Source of the DNA: Candidatus Caccocola faecipullorum
GTDB lineage: Bacteria; Synergistota; Synergistia; Synergistales; Synergistaceae
NCBI GenBank assembly: GCA_018716365.1
Contig: DVKA01000096.1
Location: forward strand, 1-5,369
Length of the DNA stretch: 5,369 nt
Direction: 5' to 3'
The notes beneath the pieces are model-generated. The model was not told where the DNA came from and ran no database searches. It was given only the letters and a program-made list of their open reading frames with translations. Below are positions 1 to 5,353 of this stretch, in pieces. Positions within the stretch are counted from its first letter, which is position 1; each line of letters starts with the position of its first letter. The position numbers and the translations under genes are program-made.

Positions 1-46
1 CGCCGGAAAGCCGCACCAGCACCGGGAAAATCCTTATTTTACGGGC

Positions 47-52
47 GGGAAG
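47..52 (+). promoter_or_regulatory. Ribosome binding site of the acetyltransferase gene
   Basis: GGGAAG, 7 nt before the ATG at 60. It supports this start over an extension into the left edge, where the same frame is open. Confidence 0.6.
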
Positions 53-59
53 AAATATT

Positions 60-506
60 ATGGTTACTTTGCAGATATCTGAACCTTGCGACGCGGAGAT
101 GATAAAAGAGTTCGACGCCTACATACCGGCGGAGAGGCTGCGCGAAAAGCTGGAACGAAGCCCGGAGGAGGTGCTTCTGATAAAACACGGAGACTGCACG
201 GCGGGCGTTCTGCGCTGGGGGTATCTCTGGGATTACATACCTTATCTTTATTTTATGCACGTCAGGCCGGAGTTCCGCGGGCGCGGATACGCGGCGGAGG
301 CGCTGCGGCTGTGGGAGGAAAAGATGGCTGCGGCGGGCTTCGACGCGGCGCTCTGCTCCATCCCGACAGACGACGCCGCGCAGCATTTTTACAGGAAGAT
401 GGGCTACAGCGAGACGGGGGCTCTTTCCATTCCCTTCGGCGCTTTCGCGCAGCCGATGGAGATTTTATTCATCAAGCGGCTCGGCGCGGAGGCCGCGGAC
501 GATTGA
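60..506 (+). CDS. GNAT-family N-acetyltransferase, 148 aa
   Basis: A small cytoplasmic protein of the GCN5-related acetyltransferase fold, which moves an acetyl group from acetyl-CoA to an amine; the substrate cannot be told from sequence. Strand beta-4 (about residues 61-69, PYLYFMHVR) leads into motif A, EFRGRGYAAEAL at 71-82, with the R73-x-x-G76-x-A78 pyrophosphate-binding loop. Motif B follows at 104-116 (DDAAQHFYRKMGY), where Y111 sits at the place of the usual general-acid tyrosine and the FYxxxGY pattern is complete. Length is normal for a single-domain GNAT. The ATG at 60 is preferred because GGGAAG at 47-52 lies 7 nt upstream. The same frame stays open to the left edge but has no ATG, GTG or TTG there, so a longer protein starting outside the window is not excluded. 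The next gene begins about 70 nt downstream on the same strand. The family call is firm; the specific function is unknown. Confidence 0.9.
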   Translation: MVTLQISEPCDAEMIKEFDAYIPAERLREKLERSPEEVLLIKHGDCTAGVLRWGYLWDYIPYLYFMHVRPEFRGRGYAAEALRLWEEKMAAAGFDAALCSIPTDDAAQHFYRKMGYSETGALSIPFGAFAQPMEILFIKRLGAEAADD

Positions 507-560
507 GGCGCAGAGCGGTTCAAAAGCCGACAATATTTTAAAAATGTAAATTTTATATTT

Positions 561-564
561 GGAG
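561..564 (+). promoter_or_regulatory. Ribosome binding site that decides the AAA+ gene start
   Basis: GGAG lies 12 nt before the ATG at 577. An in-frame TTG at 559 would add six residues, but it overlaps the approach to this site and has only A/T-rich sequence upstream with no Shine-Dalgarno match. The ATG at 577 is therefore the likelier start, although the spacing is on the long side. The preceding stretch, 531-560, is strikingly A/T-rich compared with the flanking genes and probably includes promoter elements, but I could not find a -35/-10 pair placed convincingly for this start. Confidence 0.5.
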
Positions 565-576
565 TGTTATGCTGTT

Positions 577-1710
577 ATGACTCAGAAGATAGTTTTCTAC
601 TACGGCCCGAAGTCCGGTTTCAGACGCCACCTTCCCAAGCGTCTGCCCATCACGACGATAAGCGAGCTCGCGATATACAGCGACAGGAAGATGCGCGAGC
701 ACACCTTCAAGATACAGAGCGCGCGCAGGGGCGCGGAAAATCCCGAGAAGGAGGCCGAGCGGCTGCAGGTGCCGTGCCTAGTCGCCTTTTCGGAGCAGTA
801 CGCCTCCATCAGCGAGAGCGCGATAAACTCCTTCCTCAGCTTCATCGGACAGTTCGACGTCGGCTCGATATATTTGCAGAACCCGCCGATGCACGTCGTC
901 TCGCAGTTCGAGAGCCTCCACAGCCGCGTCAAGACGATACGCTACAACTACCGCACGCTCGACTTCGACTGCCTGCGCAGAATCAACCGCGAGTATGACG
1001 GCGTCATCATCGGACAGCCGGAGGTCAAGGAGAAGCTGCTGAAGGCGCTCTATCCGCTCGCCTCAGGCTCGTCGGAGAAGCCAGCCGTGCTTCTCTTCTA
1101 CGGGCCGACGGGCGTCGGCAAGTCGGAGACGGCGAAGTATCTCAGCGACGTTATGGGACAGACTCTGCTGCGCAGACAGTTCTCGATGTTCCACAGCAAC
1201 GAGTTCTCGTCGTACCTCTTCGGCGGACGGCACACGGGCAACTGCCTCGCGAAGGACCTCATGGAGCGCGAGTCGAACGTGATACTCTTCGACGAGTTCG
1301 ACAAGCCGAACCCGGTCTTTCACAGCGCCTTCTATCAGGTTTTCGACGAGGGGATATACGAGGACAGGAACTACCGCGCCGACGCGCGCCGCGCGCTGAT
1401 AATCTGCACGTCGAACTACGCGTCGGCGGAGGAGGCGCGCGAGAGGCTCGGCGCTCCGATTTTCGCGCGCTTCGACTCCGTGATAGAGTTCAAGCCGCTC
1501 TCTGAGGAGACGCAGAGGGAGATACTGCGTAAGCGGATAAGGGAGGCAACCGCGGCTTTGTCCGAGGAGGAGAGAAAGCACGTCGACGAGGAAGCCGTCG
1601 CGGCTTCGCTCGCTGGGACGCTCGACGGCGAAAACGGCGCGCGCGGCATAGAGCACGCCGTGAAGGACAAAATTTCGGAAGAGCTGCTCAAGTGGGCGCT
1701 CGCGGAATAA
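577..1710 (+). CDS. Single-module AAA+ ATPase related to the ClpA/ClpB D2 domain, with an unrecognised N-terminal region
   Basis: A 377-residue protein predicted to bind and hydrolyse ATP, probably as a ring-forming oligomer in the cytoplasm. Residues 1-135 match no family I recognise. From about 140 (YDGVIIGQPEVKEKLLKAL) it follows the D2 module of ClpA/ClpB: Walker A GPTGVGKS 176-183, Walker B VILFDE 235-240, a segment QVFDEGIYEDRNYRADAR (254-271) aligned with the Clp QVMDxGxLTDxxGRxxDF region, sensor 1 TSN 278-280, Arg finger at R298 in IFARFD, and sensor 2 GARG 354-357 in a small C-terminal lid. Differences stand out. The GYVG pore loop is replaced by FGGRHTGN (215-222). Only about 14 residues separate sensor 1 from the Arg-finger segment, leaving no room for the IGL/IGF loop that docks ClpP. 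Clp N-domain and D1 are absent. It is therefore probably not a protease subunit. A terminator follows the stop codon. ATPase call firm; cellular role unknown. Confidence 0.85.
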   Translation: MTQKIVFYYGPKSGFRRHLPKRLPITTISELAIYSDRKMREHTFKIQSARRGAENPEKEAERLQVPCLVAFSEQYASISESAINSFLSFIGQFDVGSIYLQNPPMHVVSQFESLHSRVKTIRYNYRTLDFDCLRRINREYDGVIIGQPEVKEKLLKALYPLASGSSEKPAVLLFYGPTGVGKSETAKYLSDVMGQTLLRRQFSMFHSNEFSSYLFGGRHTGNCLAKDLMERESNVILFDEFDKPNPVFHSAFYQVFDEGIYEDRNYRADARRALIICTSNYASAEEARERLGAPIFARFDSVIEFKPLSEETQREILRKRIREATAALSEEERKHVDEEAVAASLAGTLDGENGARGIEHAVKDKISEELLKWALAE

Positions 1711-1721
1711 TTTGGGAAATG

Positions 1722-1741
1722 TCCGGCGATTTTGCGCCGGA
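1722..1741 (+). repeat. Small perfect inverted repeat just after the AAA+ gene
   Basis: TCCGGCG (1722-1728) pairs perfectly with CGCCGGA (1735-1741) around a 6-nt loop, giving a 7-bp stem. No T-run follows on either strand, so alone it is a poor terminator. It sits 11 nt after the stop codon and just before a stronger hairpin, and may stabilise the transcript 3' end. Confidence 0.5.
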
Positions 1742-1752
1742 GGGGTAAACGC

Positions 1753-1782
1753 AGCGCGCCGCCCTCAAGGCGGCGCGCTTTT
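1753..1782 (+). terminator. Rho-independent terminator of the AAA+ gene
   Basis: AGCGCGCCGCC (1753-1763) and GGCGGCGCGCT (1769-1779) form a perfect 11-bp stem, almost all G:C, with a 5-nt CTCAA loop, followed by TTTT at 1779-1782 on the plus strand. Orientation and position, 42 nt after the AAA+ stop codon, fit termination of the rightward unit. On the minus strand the hairpin is followed by GCGTTTAC, which lacks a proper U-tract, so it would serve the converging nitrilase transcript only weakly. Confidence 0.8.
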
Positions 1783-1912
1783 CGTATGCTCTGCGGAATT
1801 TTCGTAATTTCATGCCGCGGCGAGGAATTTGCGCGCGCGGATATAATTTGCGGCGGCGACGGCGTATAGCGGGCCGCATATTTTTCGCGGCAAGCCTACT
1901 GCCGGCGCGGCG
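1783..1912. other. Intergenic gap between converging genes
   Basis: About 130 bases between the terminator and the nitrilase stop codon, with no credible gene. It contains a GC-alternating run at 1831-1840 and a loose plus-strand stem (TGCGGC 1849-1854 with GCCGCA 1873-1878, 18-nt loop) followed by TATTTTT, which could act as a back-up terminator for rightward transcripts. I found no good T-tailed hairpin for the leftward nitrilase transcript here. Confidence 0.5.
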
Positions 1913-2707
1913 CTAGTCGAACATGCCGAGGCGCAGGTCGTTGAGCGTCGGGAAGTCGCGGCGCTGGCGTCTCGTCGTCTCTATGTCGAACTCGCAGCGG
2001 AGTATGCAGGGTTCTTCGCCGAGCTGGTAGACGGGGTCGCCCCAGGTGTCTATCATCGCGCTGTTGCCGAGCATGCGCAGGTGCTTGTACTGTCCCGCGA
2101 GGTTGCAGACGAAGAAGTGCGCGGAGTTTTCGAGCGCGCGCACGCGGGCGCACATCGTGAAGGCGTCCTTGCGCGGGTAGGGCCACGCGGTCGGCGCTAT
2201 GAATACCTCCGCGCCGAGGCCCGCGGTCATGCGGCGGAAGAGCTCCGGGAAGCGTATGTCGTAGCATATCGAGAGGCCGACTCTGCCGAATTCCTCCGTG
2301 TCGACTACGACGGCCTTGTCTCCGTGCGTGAAGGTGTCGGCTTCGTGTCCGTAGCAGGAGAAGAGGTGTATTTTATGATATACCGCGAGGTCGGTGCCTT
2401 TGCGGTCGAAGAGTATGCAGGAGTTGTAGAGCTTGTCTCCGCATTTTTCTGCGAAGCTGCCGCAGTGGATGAAGGCGTTCAGCTGCTTCGCCTTTTCGGA
2501 GATGCGGCGCATGAGCGGGCCGTCCTTTTCCTCGGCGAAGTCCCATATCGTCCGGTAGCTGAGCAGGCCGACGTGCCAGAGCTCCGGCAGCACGATGAGG
2601 TCGGAGCCGGCGCAGGAATCTATCAGCCCCATGACGCGCTCGACGAGCGGCTCGCCGCCGTTTTCCTCCCCCGGCAGTATCTGGAGCTGGATAAGAGATA
2701 TTTTCAT
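1913..2707 (-). CDS. Carbon-nitrogen hydrolase (nitrilase superfamily, Nit/omega-amidase-like)
   Basis: A 264-residue cytoplasmic amidohydrolase that should cleave a carbon-nitrogen amide bond through a cysteine thioester intermediate. The Glu-Lys-Cys triad is complete: E42 in LIVLPELW, K112 in VYHKIHLF, C148 in GLSICYDIRFPELFR. E122, between the Lys and Cys motifs, may supply the second conserved acid. The CYDxRFPELFR signature places it near the Nit2/omega-amidase and MtnU-type branch, which acts on small omega-amides such as 2-oxoglutaramate, rather than true nitrilases or N-carbamoylases; the exact substrate is not fixed by sequence. Length is typical for a stand-alone member. The ATG at 2707 has a strong GGGGGA site 5 nt upstream. 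It reads in the same direction as the prepilin, rnc and fabF genes but after a 93-bp gap with a promoter-like sequence, so it is probably its own unit. The odd basic stretch TTRRQRRDFP near the C-terminus precedes the conserved LNDLR end. Confidence 0.93.
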   Translation of the reverse strand: MKISLIQLQILPGEENGGEPLVERVMGLIDSCAGSDLIVLPELWHVGLLSYRTIWDFAEEKDGPLMRRISEKAKQLNAFIHCGSFAEKCGDKLYNSCILFDRKGTDLAVYHKIHLFSCYGHEADTFTHGDKAVVVDTEEFGRVGLSICYDIRFPELFRRMTAGLGAEVFIAPTAWPYPRKDAFTMCARVRALENSAHFFVCNLAGQYKHLRMLGNSAMIDTWGDPVYQLGEEPCILRCEFDIETTRRQRRDFPTLNDLRLGMFD

Positions 2708-2712
2708 GACTA

Positions 2713-2718
2713 TCCCCC
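2713..2718 (-). promoter_or_regulatory. Ribosome binding site of the nitrilase gene
   Basis: On the minus strand GGGGGA precedes the ATG at 2707 by 5 nt (TAGTC). This is a strong, well-placed site and fixes the start. Confidence 0.75.
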
Positions 2719-2739
2719 ATTTTATATAAAACTTTTACT

Positions 2740-2768
2740 ATCCTATATTGTTTCAGCCGCGATTGCAA
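2740..2768 (-). promoter_or_regulatory. Possible sigma-70-type promoter for the nitrilase gene
   Basis: Read on the minus strand, TTGCAA (2768-2763, 4 of 6 matches to TTGACA) and TAGGAT (2745-2740, 4 of 6 to TATAAT) are separated by exactly 17 nt. Transcription would begin near 2733, giving a leader of about 25 nt that includes the GGGGGA ribosome site. The surrounding 2719-2752 stretch is A/T-rich between GC-rich genes, which supports a promoter region. The TTGCAA box is itself palindromic. Other A/T-rich -10 candidates (TATATA near 2722-2727) exist, so the exact boxes are uncertain. Confidence 0.4.
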
Positions 2769-2800
2769 GAGCCGTGCGCGCCAGGCGGGACGGAAATTTT

Positions 2801-3415
2801 TTATTCAGTGACGCCCGCGGTGCGGACGGAAATCACGCCGGAGGGCGATTTTTCCACGCGCATGCCGAGCGTGACGGTCGTTTTATATTTTTCGTCCCCG
2901 GCTTCGCTCACGGTCGTCCTTATGTAATAGGCGCGGACTGCGCCGCCCGTGTCGGCCGCGCGCGGCGGTATGCGCGGGATGCGCGCGGCGTAGGCGTTTT
3001 CGGAAAATGAATCTGGATAATGAAGGTCGTAGCAGACGCACTTTATGACGTAGTCCGGGAACTGTCCGCGCAGTGCGGCGAATATGCCCTCCGGCACGTC
3101 CGGCGTCGGGTCGCTCTCGGGCGCAGCATCAGCCTCGAAGCCCGCCTCCTCCGCTATCGCGGCAGCGCTGTCGTAAAACCACGCCTCGGCCGCGGCGGAG
3201 GCCTGCGCGGCTACGTTTTCTATGCGGAGGCGGCGCGCGGCGGCGAGATCTTCCTCCGCCGTTTTCTGCACCGTGTTAAGCGCGAGCGCTAAAAGCGATA
3301 TCAGCGCCGCAGATACGGCGAGCGCGTATATGAGCACGAAGCCGCGGCGTCGTGCGGGCGCGGCGCGGTTTTGCCTCTGTTCCGGCGCGGCGTCAGCTCC
3401 GGCGCAGCTTTTCAA
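2801..3415 (-). CDS. PilX/GspK-like prepilin or minor pseudopilin, 204 aa
   Basis: Probably an inner-membrane-anchored minor pilin or pseudopilin. After a basic, polar leader, residues 22-26 (RRRGF) resemble a prepilin peptidase site, with cleavage expected between G25 and F26, followed at once by a hydrophobic helix (about 26-46, FVLIYALAVSAALISLLALAL) and an amphipathic Ala-rich helix to about 90. The fifth mature residue is Tyr30 instead of the usual Glu; lack of Glu5 is typical of GspK, and PilX-type proteins also deviate from the classic pattern. The rest (100-204) is a variable, mostly polar beta-rich domain with Cys126 and Cys128. The only start giving the full leader is TTG at 3415, with AAGG 6 nt upstream, inside the last 23 nt of rnc, which implies translational coupling. 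No other pilus gene is in the window. Family assignment rests on the N-terminus alone; a generic single-pass membrane protein is the alternative. Confidence 0.65.
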   Translation of the reverse strand: MKSCAGADAAPEQRQNRAAPARRRGFVLIYALAVSAALISLLALALNTVQKTAEEDLAAARRLRIENVAAQASAAAEAWFYDSAAAIAEEAGFEADAAPESDPTPDVPEGIFAALRGQFPDYVIKCVCYDLHYPDSFSENAYAARIPRIPPRAADTGGAVRAYYIRTTVSEAGDEKYKTTVTLGMRVEKSPSGVISVRTAGVTE

Positions 3416-4082
3416 GCGCGGCCTTAGCGGCTTTGAATTCCGCCTCTTTTATGGAAGGCCCCCACGCTTCGGCGGCGAGGCCGCCCTCGGCGGAGAGCGC
3501 GACCTTGAAGCTGCTCGCGTGCTCGGGACCGCGGCGTTCTATAAGCTTGTAGACTGGCGCGGCTTTGCCTTCGCCCTGCAAAAGCTCCTGAAGCTCGGTC
3601 TTCGGGTCTTTTTCCATGACGGGCGCGGCGGCTTCGCCCTTCGTGTCGAGGAAGCGCGATATCACGCCGCGCGCTGCTTCGTAGCCGCCGTCGCTGAAGA
3701 CCGCGCCGAACACAGCCTCTACGCAGTCGGCGGCCATCGAGTCGGTCGGGCTTTTTATGCTTTTGCCGAGGCGTATGAGCGGCTTCAGGCCGTTGTCCGA
3801 GGCCCAGTCGCTGAGGCTGTTTTTGCAGACGAGGCGCGCGCGCAGCCGCGTGAGCTCGCCTTCGCTGAAACCCGGATAGGCGGCGAAGAGGCGCGCCGAG
3901 GTGACGAGCTCGAGCACGGCGTCGCCGAGGAACTCGAGCCGCTCGTTGTAGGCCGCGTTGTTTTCGTTGGCGTATGAGGAATGCGTCAGAGCCTCGGTCA
4001 GAAGCTCCGCGTTCTTGAATTCGTAGCCTAATTTTAATTGAAAGGCGCGAAGCTGTTCTTCGCGCCTTTTGTCGTCTTTCAT
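3393..4082 (-). CDS. rnc: Ribonuclease III
   Basis: A 229-residue cytoplasmic endonuclease that cuts double-stranded RNA, matures rRNA precursors and controls selected mRNAs; it works as a homodimer with Mg2+. The catalytic domain (about 8-147) has the signature NERLEFLGDAVL at 46-57, and the acidic residues expected from the E. coli enzyme are all present: E47, E50, D54, D119 and E122 (in AADCVEAVFGAVFSDGG). The double-stranded RNA-binding domain runs from DPKTELQELLQG (159-170) to the C-terminal KAAKAALEKL. Length is normal. It starts 7 nt after the fabF stop codon (TAA CCCATCA ATG) with no strong Shine-Dalgarno, so translation is probably coupled to fabF. The 3' end overlaps the prepilin gene by 23 nt. 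Unusually, codons 5-14 form a perfect 12-bp RNA hairpin, described separately, which could affect expression. Identification is secure. Confidence 0.97.
   Translation of the reverse strand: MKDDKRREEQLRAFQLKLGYEFKNAELLTEALTHSSYANENNAAYNERLEFLGDAVLELVTSARLFAAYPGFSEGELTRLRARLVCKNSLSDWASDNGLKPLIRLGKSIKSPTDSMAADCVEAVFGAVFSDGGYEAARGVISRFLDTKGEAAAPVMEKDPKTELQELLQGEGKAAPVYKLIERRGPEHASSFKVALSAEGGLAAEAWGPSIKEAEFKAAKAALEKLRRS
3416..3425 (-). promoter_or_regulatory. Internal ribosome binding site for the TTG-started prepilin gene
   Basis: On the minus strand TAAGG (AAGG at 3425-3422) is followed by a 6-nt spacer CCGCGC and the TTG at 3415. It lies inside the rnc coding sequence. No ATG or GTG in frame would preserve the RRRGF processing site, so this site decides the start. 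Confidence 0.45.
4041..4069 (-). repeat. Perfect 12-bp inverted repeat inside the start of rnc
   Basis: On the minus (mRNA) strand AAAGGCGCGAAG (4069-4058) and CTTCGCGCCTTT (4052-4041) pair perfectly around a 5-nt AACAG loop, corresponding to nucleotides 14-42 of the rnc coding sequence. The mRNA reads on as CAATTAAAA, giving only a three-U tail, so it is a weak terminator at best. On the plus strand the stem is followed by TTTTGTCGTC, but no plus-strand gene runs into it. It could be an attenuator, a block to translation initiation, or a target for RNase III itself. Confidence 0.7.
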
Positions 4083-4089
4083 TGATGGG

Positions 4090-5340
4090 TTACTTGCAGC
4101 TCTCGATTGCGATGACTCCGTTGTGTCCGCCGAAGCCGAAGCTGTTGACGAGGGCTCTCTCGACCTTCGCGTTCACGGCCTTGTTGGGCACGACGTTGAT
4201 GGCGCACTCGGGGTCCGGCGTCTCGAAGTTTATCGTCGGGTGCACTATTCCGCGCTCGAAGGCGAGCAGGGCGGCTATCGTGCCGACCGCGCCGGCGGCT
4301 CCGAGCGAGTGGCCGACCATCGACTTCGTCGCCTGAACCATGACCTTGTCCGCGGCGTCGCCCATGAGGCGCTTTATCGCCGCCGTCTCCATCTTCTCGT
4401 TGAGCGGCGTCGAGGTGCCGTGCGCGTTGATGAGGTCTATCTCCTCGGGCTTCCATCCCGCCTTGCGGACGGCCATCGCCATCGCGCGGTATGCTCCGTC
4501 GCCGTCGGGCGCGGGCGCTGTGATGTGGTGCGCGTCGCAGGAGAGGCCGTAGCCCTTGACCTCGGCGTAGATGTGCGCGCCGCGGGCCTTCGCGTGCTCG
4601 TATTCCTCAAAGACGAGGATTCCCGCGCCTTCGCCGATTACGAAGCCGTCGCGGTCAGCGTCAAAGGGGCGCGAGGCGTGCTTCGGGTCGTCGTTGCGTC
4701 CCGAAAGCGCCTTGAGCGAGCTGAAGCCGGCCGTCGCGAGCGGCGATATCGCGGCTTCTACTCCGCCGGTGATCATGACGTCGGCGTCGCCGCGCATGAT
4801 GCAGTTGTAGGCTTCGCCCATGCTGTGGGTCGAGCTGGCGCAGGCAGTGACGACGGCCATGTTCGGCCCTTTGGCTCCGAGGCGTATCGCTATGTATCCG
4901 GCGGGCATGTTAGTAATCATCATCGGCACCATGAAGGGGCTGACGCGGCTCGGCCCTTTTTCGTAGAGCAGGCGGAAGTTTTCCTCTATCGTGTGGATTC
5001 CGCCCTCTCCGCTGCCGACGTACACGCCGAACATCTCTTTGTCGAGCTTTTCAAGGTCGAGACCGGCGTCCTGTACGGCGAGGTCGGCTCCGGCGGCCGC
5101 GAAGTGAAGCACGCGGTCGGTGCGGCGGACCTCTTTTTTGTCGAGCCAGTTTTCAGGATTGAAATTTTTAACCTCTGCGGCTATCTTCGTGGTGTGCTTT
5201 TCCGTGTCGAAGAGCGTGATGTAGTCTACGCCGTTCTCCCCGCGCTCAAGCGCGCTCCAGAACTCTTCTTTTCCGATTCCGATTGGGGTGACGGCACCGC
5301 AACCTGTGATTACCACTCTTCTGTTATTCATCGGCGTCAT
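4090..5340 (-). CDS. fabF: 3-oxoacyl-[acyl-carrier-protein] synthase II (KAS II)
   Basis: A 416-residue cytoplasmic condensing enzyme of type II fatty-acid synthesis. It extends acyl-ACP by two carbons using malonyl-ACP, with release of CO2, and in many bacteria is the main elongation synthase. The thiolase-fold Cys-His-His triad is visible: C167 in VVTACASSTHS, H307 in NAHGTSTPLNE, H344 in KSMVGHSLGAAG, with the conserved lysine K339. The late glycine-rich loop NSFGFGGHNG (399-408) contains the gatekeeper phenylalanine region. The N-terminus RRVVITGCGAVTPIG is standard, and length matches FabF/FabB proteins; the CASS and KSMVGH context and linkage to rnc favour FabF. The ATG at 5340 is chosen because AGGGAGGG lies 5 nt upstream; a second ATG three codons in would be 14 nt away. 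It leads a leftward unit with rnc 7 nt downstream. acpP is commonly next upstream in such operons and would be outside the window. Confidence 0.97.
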   Translation of the reverse strand: MTPMNNRRVVITGCGAVTPIGIGKEEFWSALERGENGVDYITLFDTEKHTTKIAAEVKNFNPENWLDKKEVRRTDRVLHFAAAGADLAVQDAGLDLEKLDKEMFGVYVGSGEGGIHTIEENFRLLYEKGPSRVSPFMVPMMITNMPAGYIAIRLGAKGPNMAVVTACASSTHSMGEAYNCIMRGDADVMITGGVEAAISPLATAGFSSLKALSGRNDDPKHASRPFDADRDGFVIGEGAGILVFEEYEHAKARGAHIYAEVKGYGLSCDAHHITAPAPDGDGAYRAMAMAVRKAGWKPEEIDLINAHGTSTPLNEKMETAAIKRLMGDAADKVMVQATKSMVGHSLGAAGAVGTIAALLAFERGIVHPTINFETPDPECAINVVPNKAVNAKVERALVNSFGFGGHNGVIAIESCK

Positions 5341-5345
5341 AGGTT

Positions 5346-5353
5346 CCCTCCCT
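5346..5353 (-). promoter_or_regulatory. Strong ribosome binding site of fabF
   Basis: AGGGAGGG on the minus strand ends 5 nt (AACCT) before the ATG at 5340. It favours that start over the in-frame ATG at 5331. The remaining 16 bases to the window edge are a pyrimidine-rich minus-strand leader, too short to judge. Confidence 0.75.

Noticed and set aside
1..102. Possible 3' end of an upstream gene at the left edge
   Set aside because: All three plus-strand frames are open from base 1; two end at 80-82 and 100-102 inside the acetyltransferase start. With under 60 bases of unexplained sequence there is no way to choose, so no partial gene is called.
511..540. Possible weak terminator after the acetyltransferase gene
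   Set aside because: The stem CGGTT/AAGCCG is 5 bp with a wobble pair and the following run is ACAATATTTTA, not a clean T-tract. It is too weak to call.
86..541. A 151-codon open frame on the plus strand overlapping the acetyltransferase gene
   Set aside because: It is an alternative frame of the GNAT gene with a very Arg/Gly-rich translation, while the GNAT frame has complete motifs A and B.
1063..1656. A 197-codon open frame on the minus strand
   Set aside because: It is antisense to the AAA+ gene, whose ATPase motifs are unmistakable. The translation is rich in Arg, Leu and Val with no motif.
2780..2803. GC-rich sequence followed by a TTTTTT run, resembling a plus-strand terminator
   Set aside because: The best stem (CCGT with ACGG) is only 4 bp with mismatches inside, and no plus-strand gene lies upstream of it.
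2081..3010. A 309-codon open frame on the plus strand
   Set aside because: It lies antisense to the nitrilase gene, crosses that gene's promoter region and enters the prepilin gene. Its predicted protein is compositionally skewed (A, R, V, E rich) and has no recognisable motif. Long antisense open frames are expected in GC-rich coding DNA.
3222..3977. A 251-codon open frame on the plus strand
   Set aside because: It is antisense to rnc and the prepilin gene, both of which have strong or reasonable family support. It lacks any domain motif and shows the same skewed composition.
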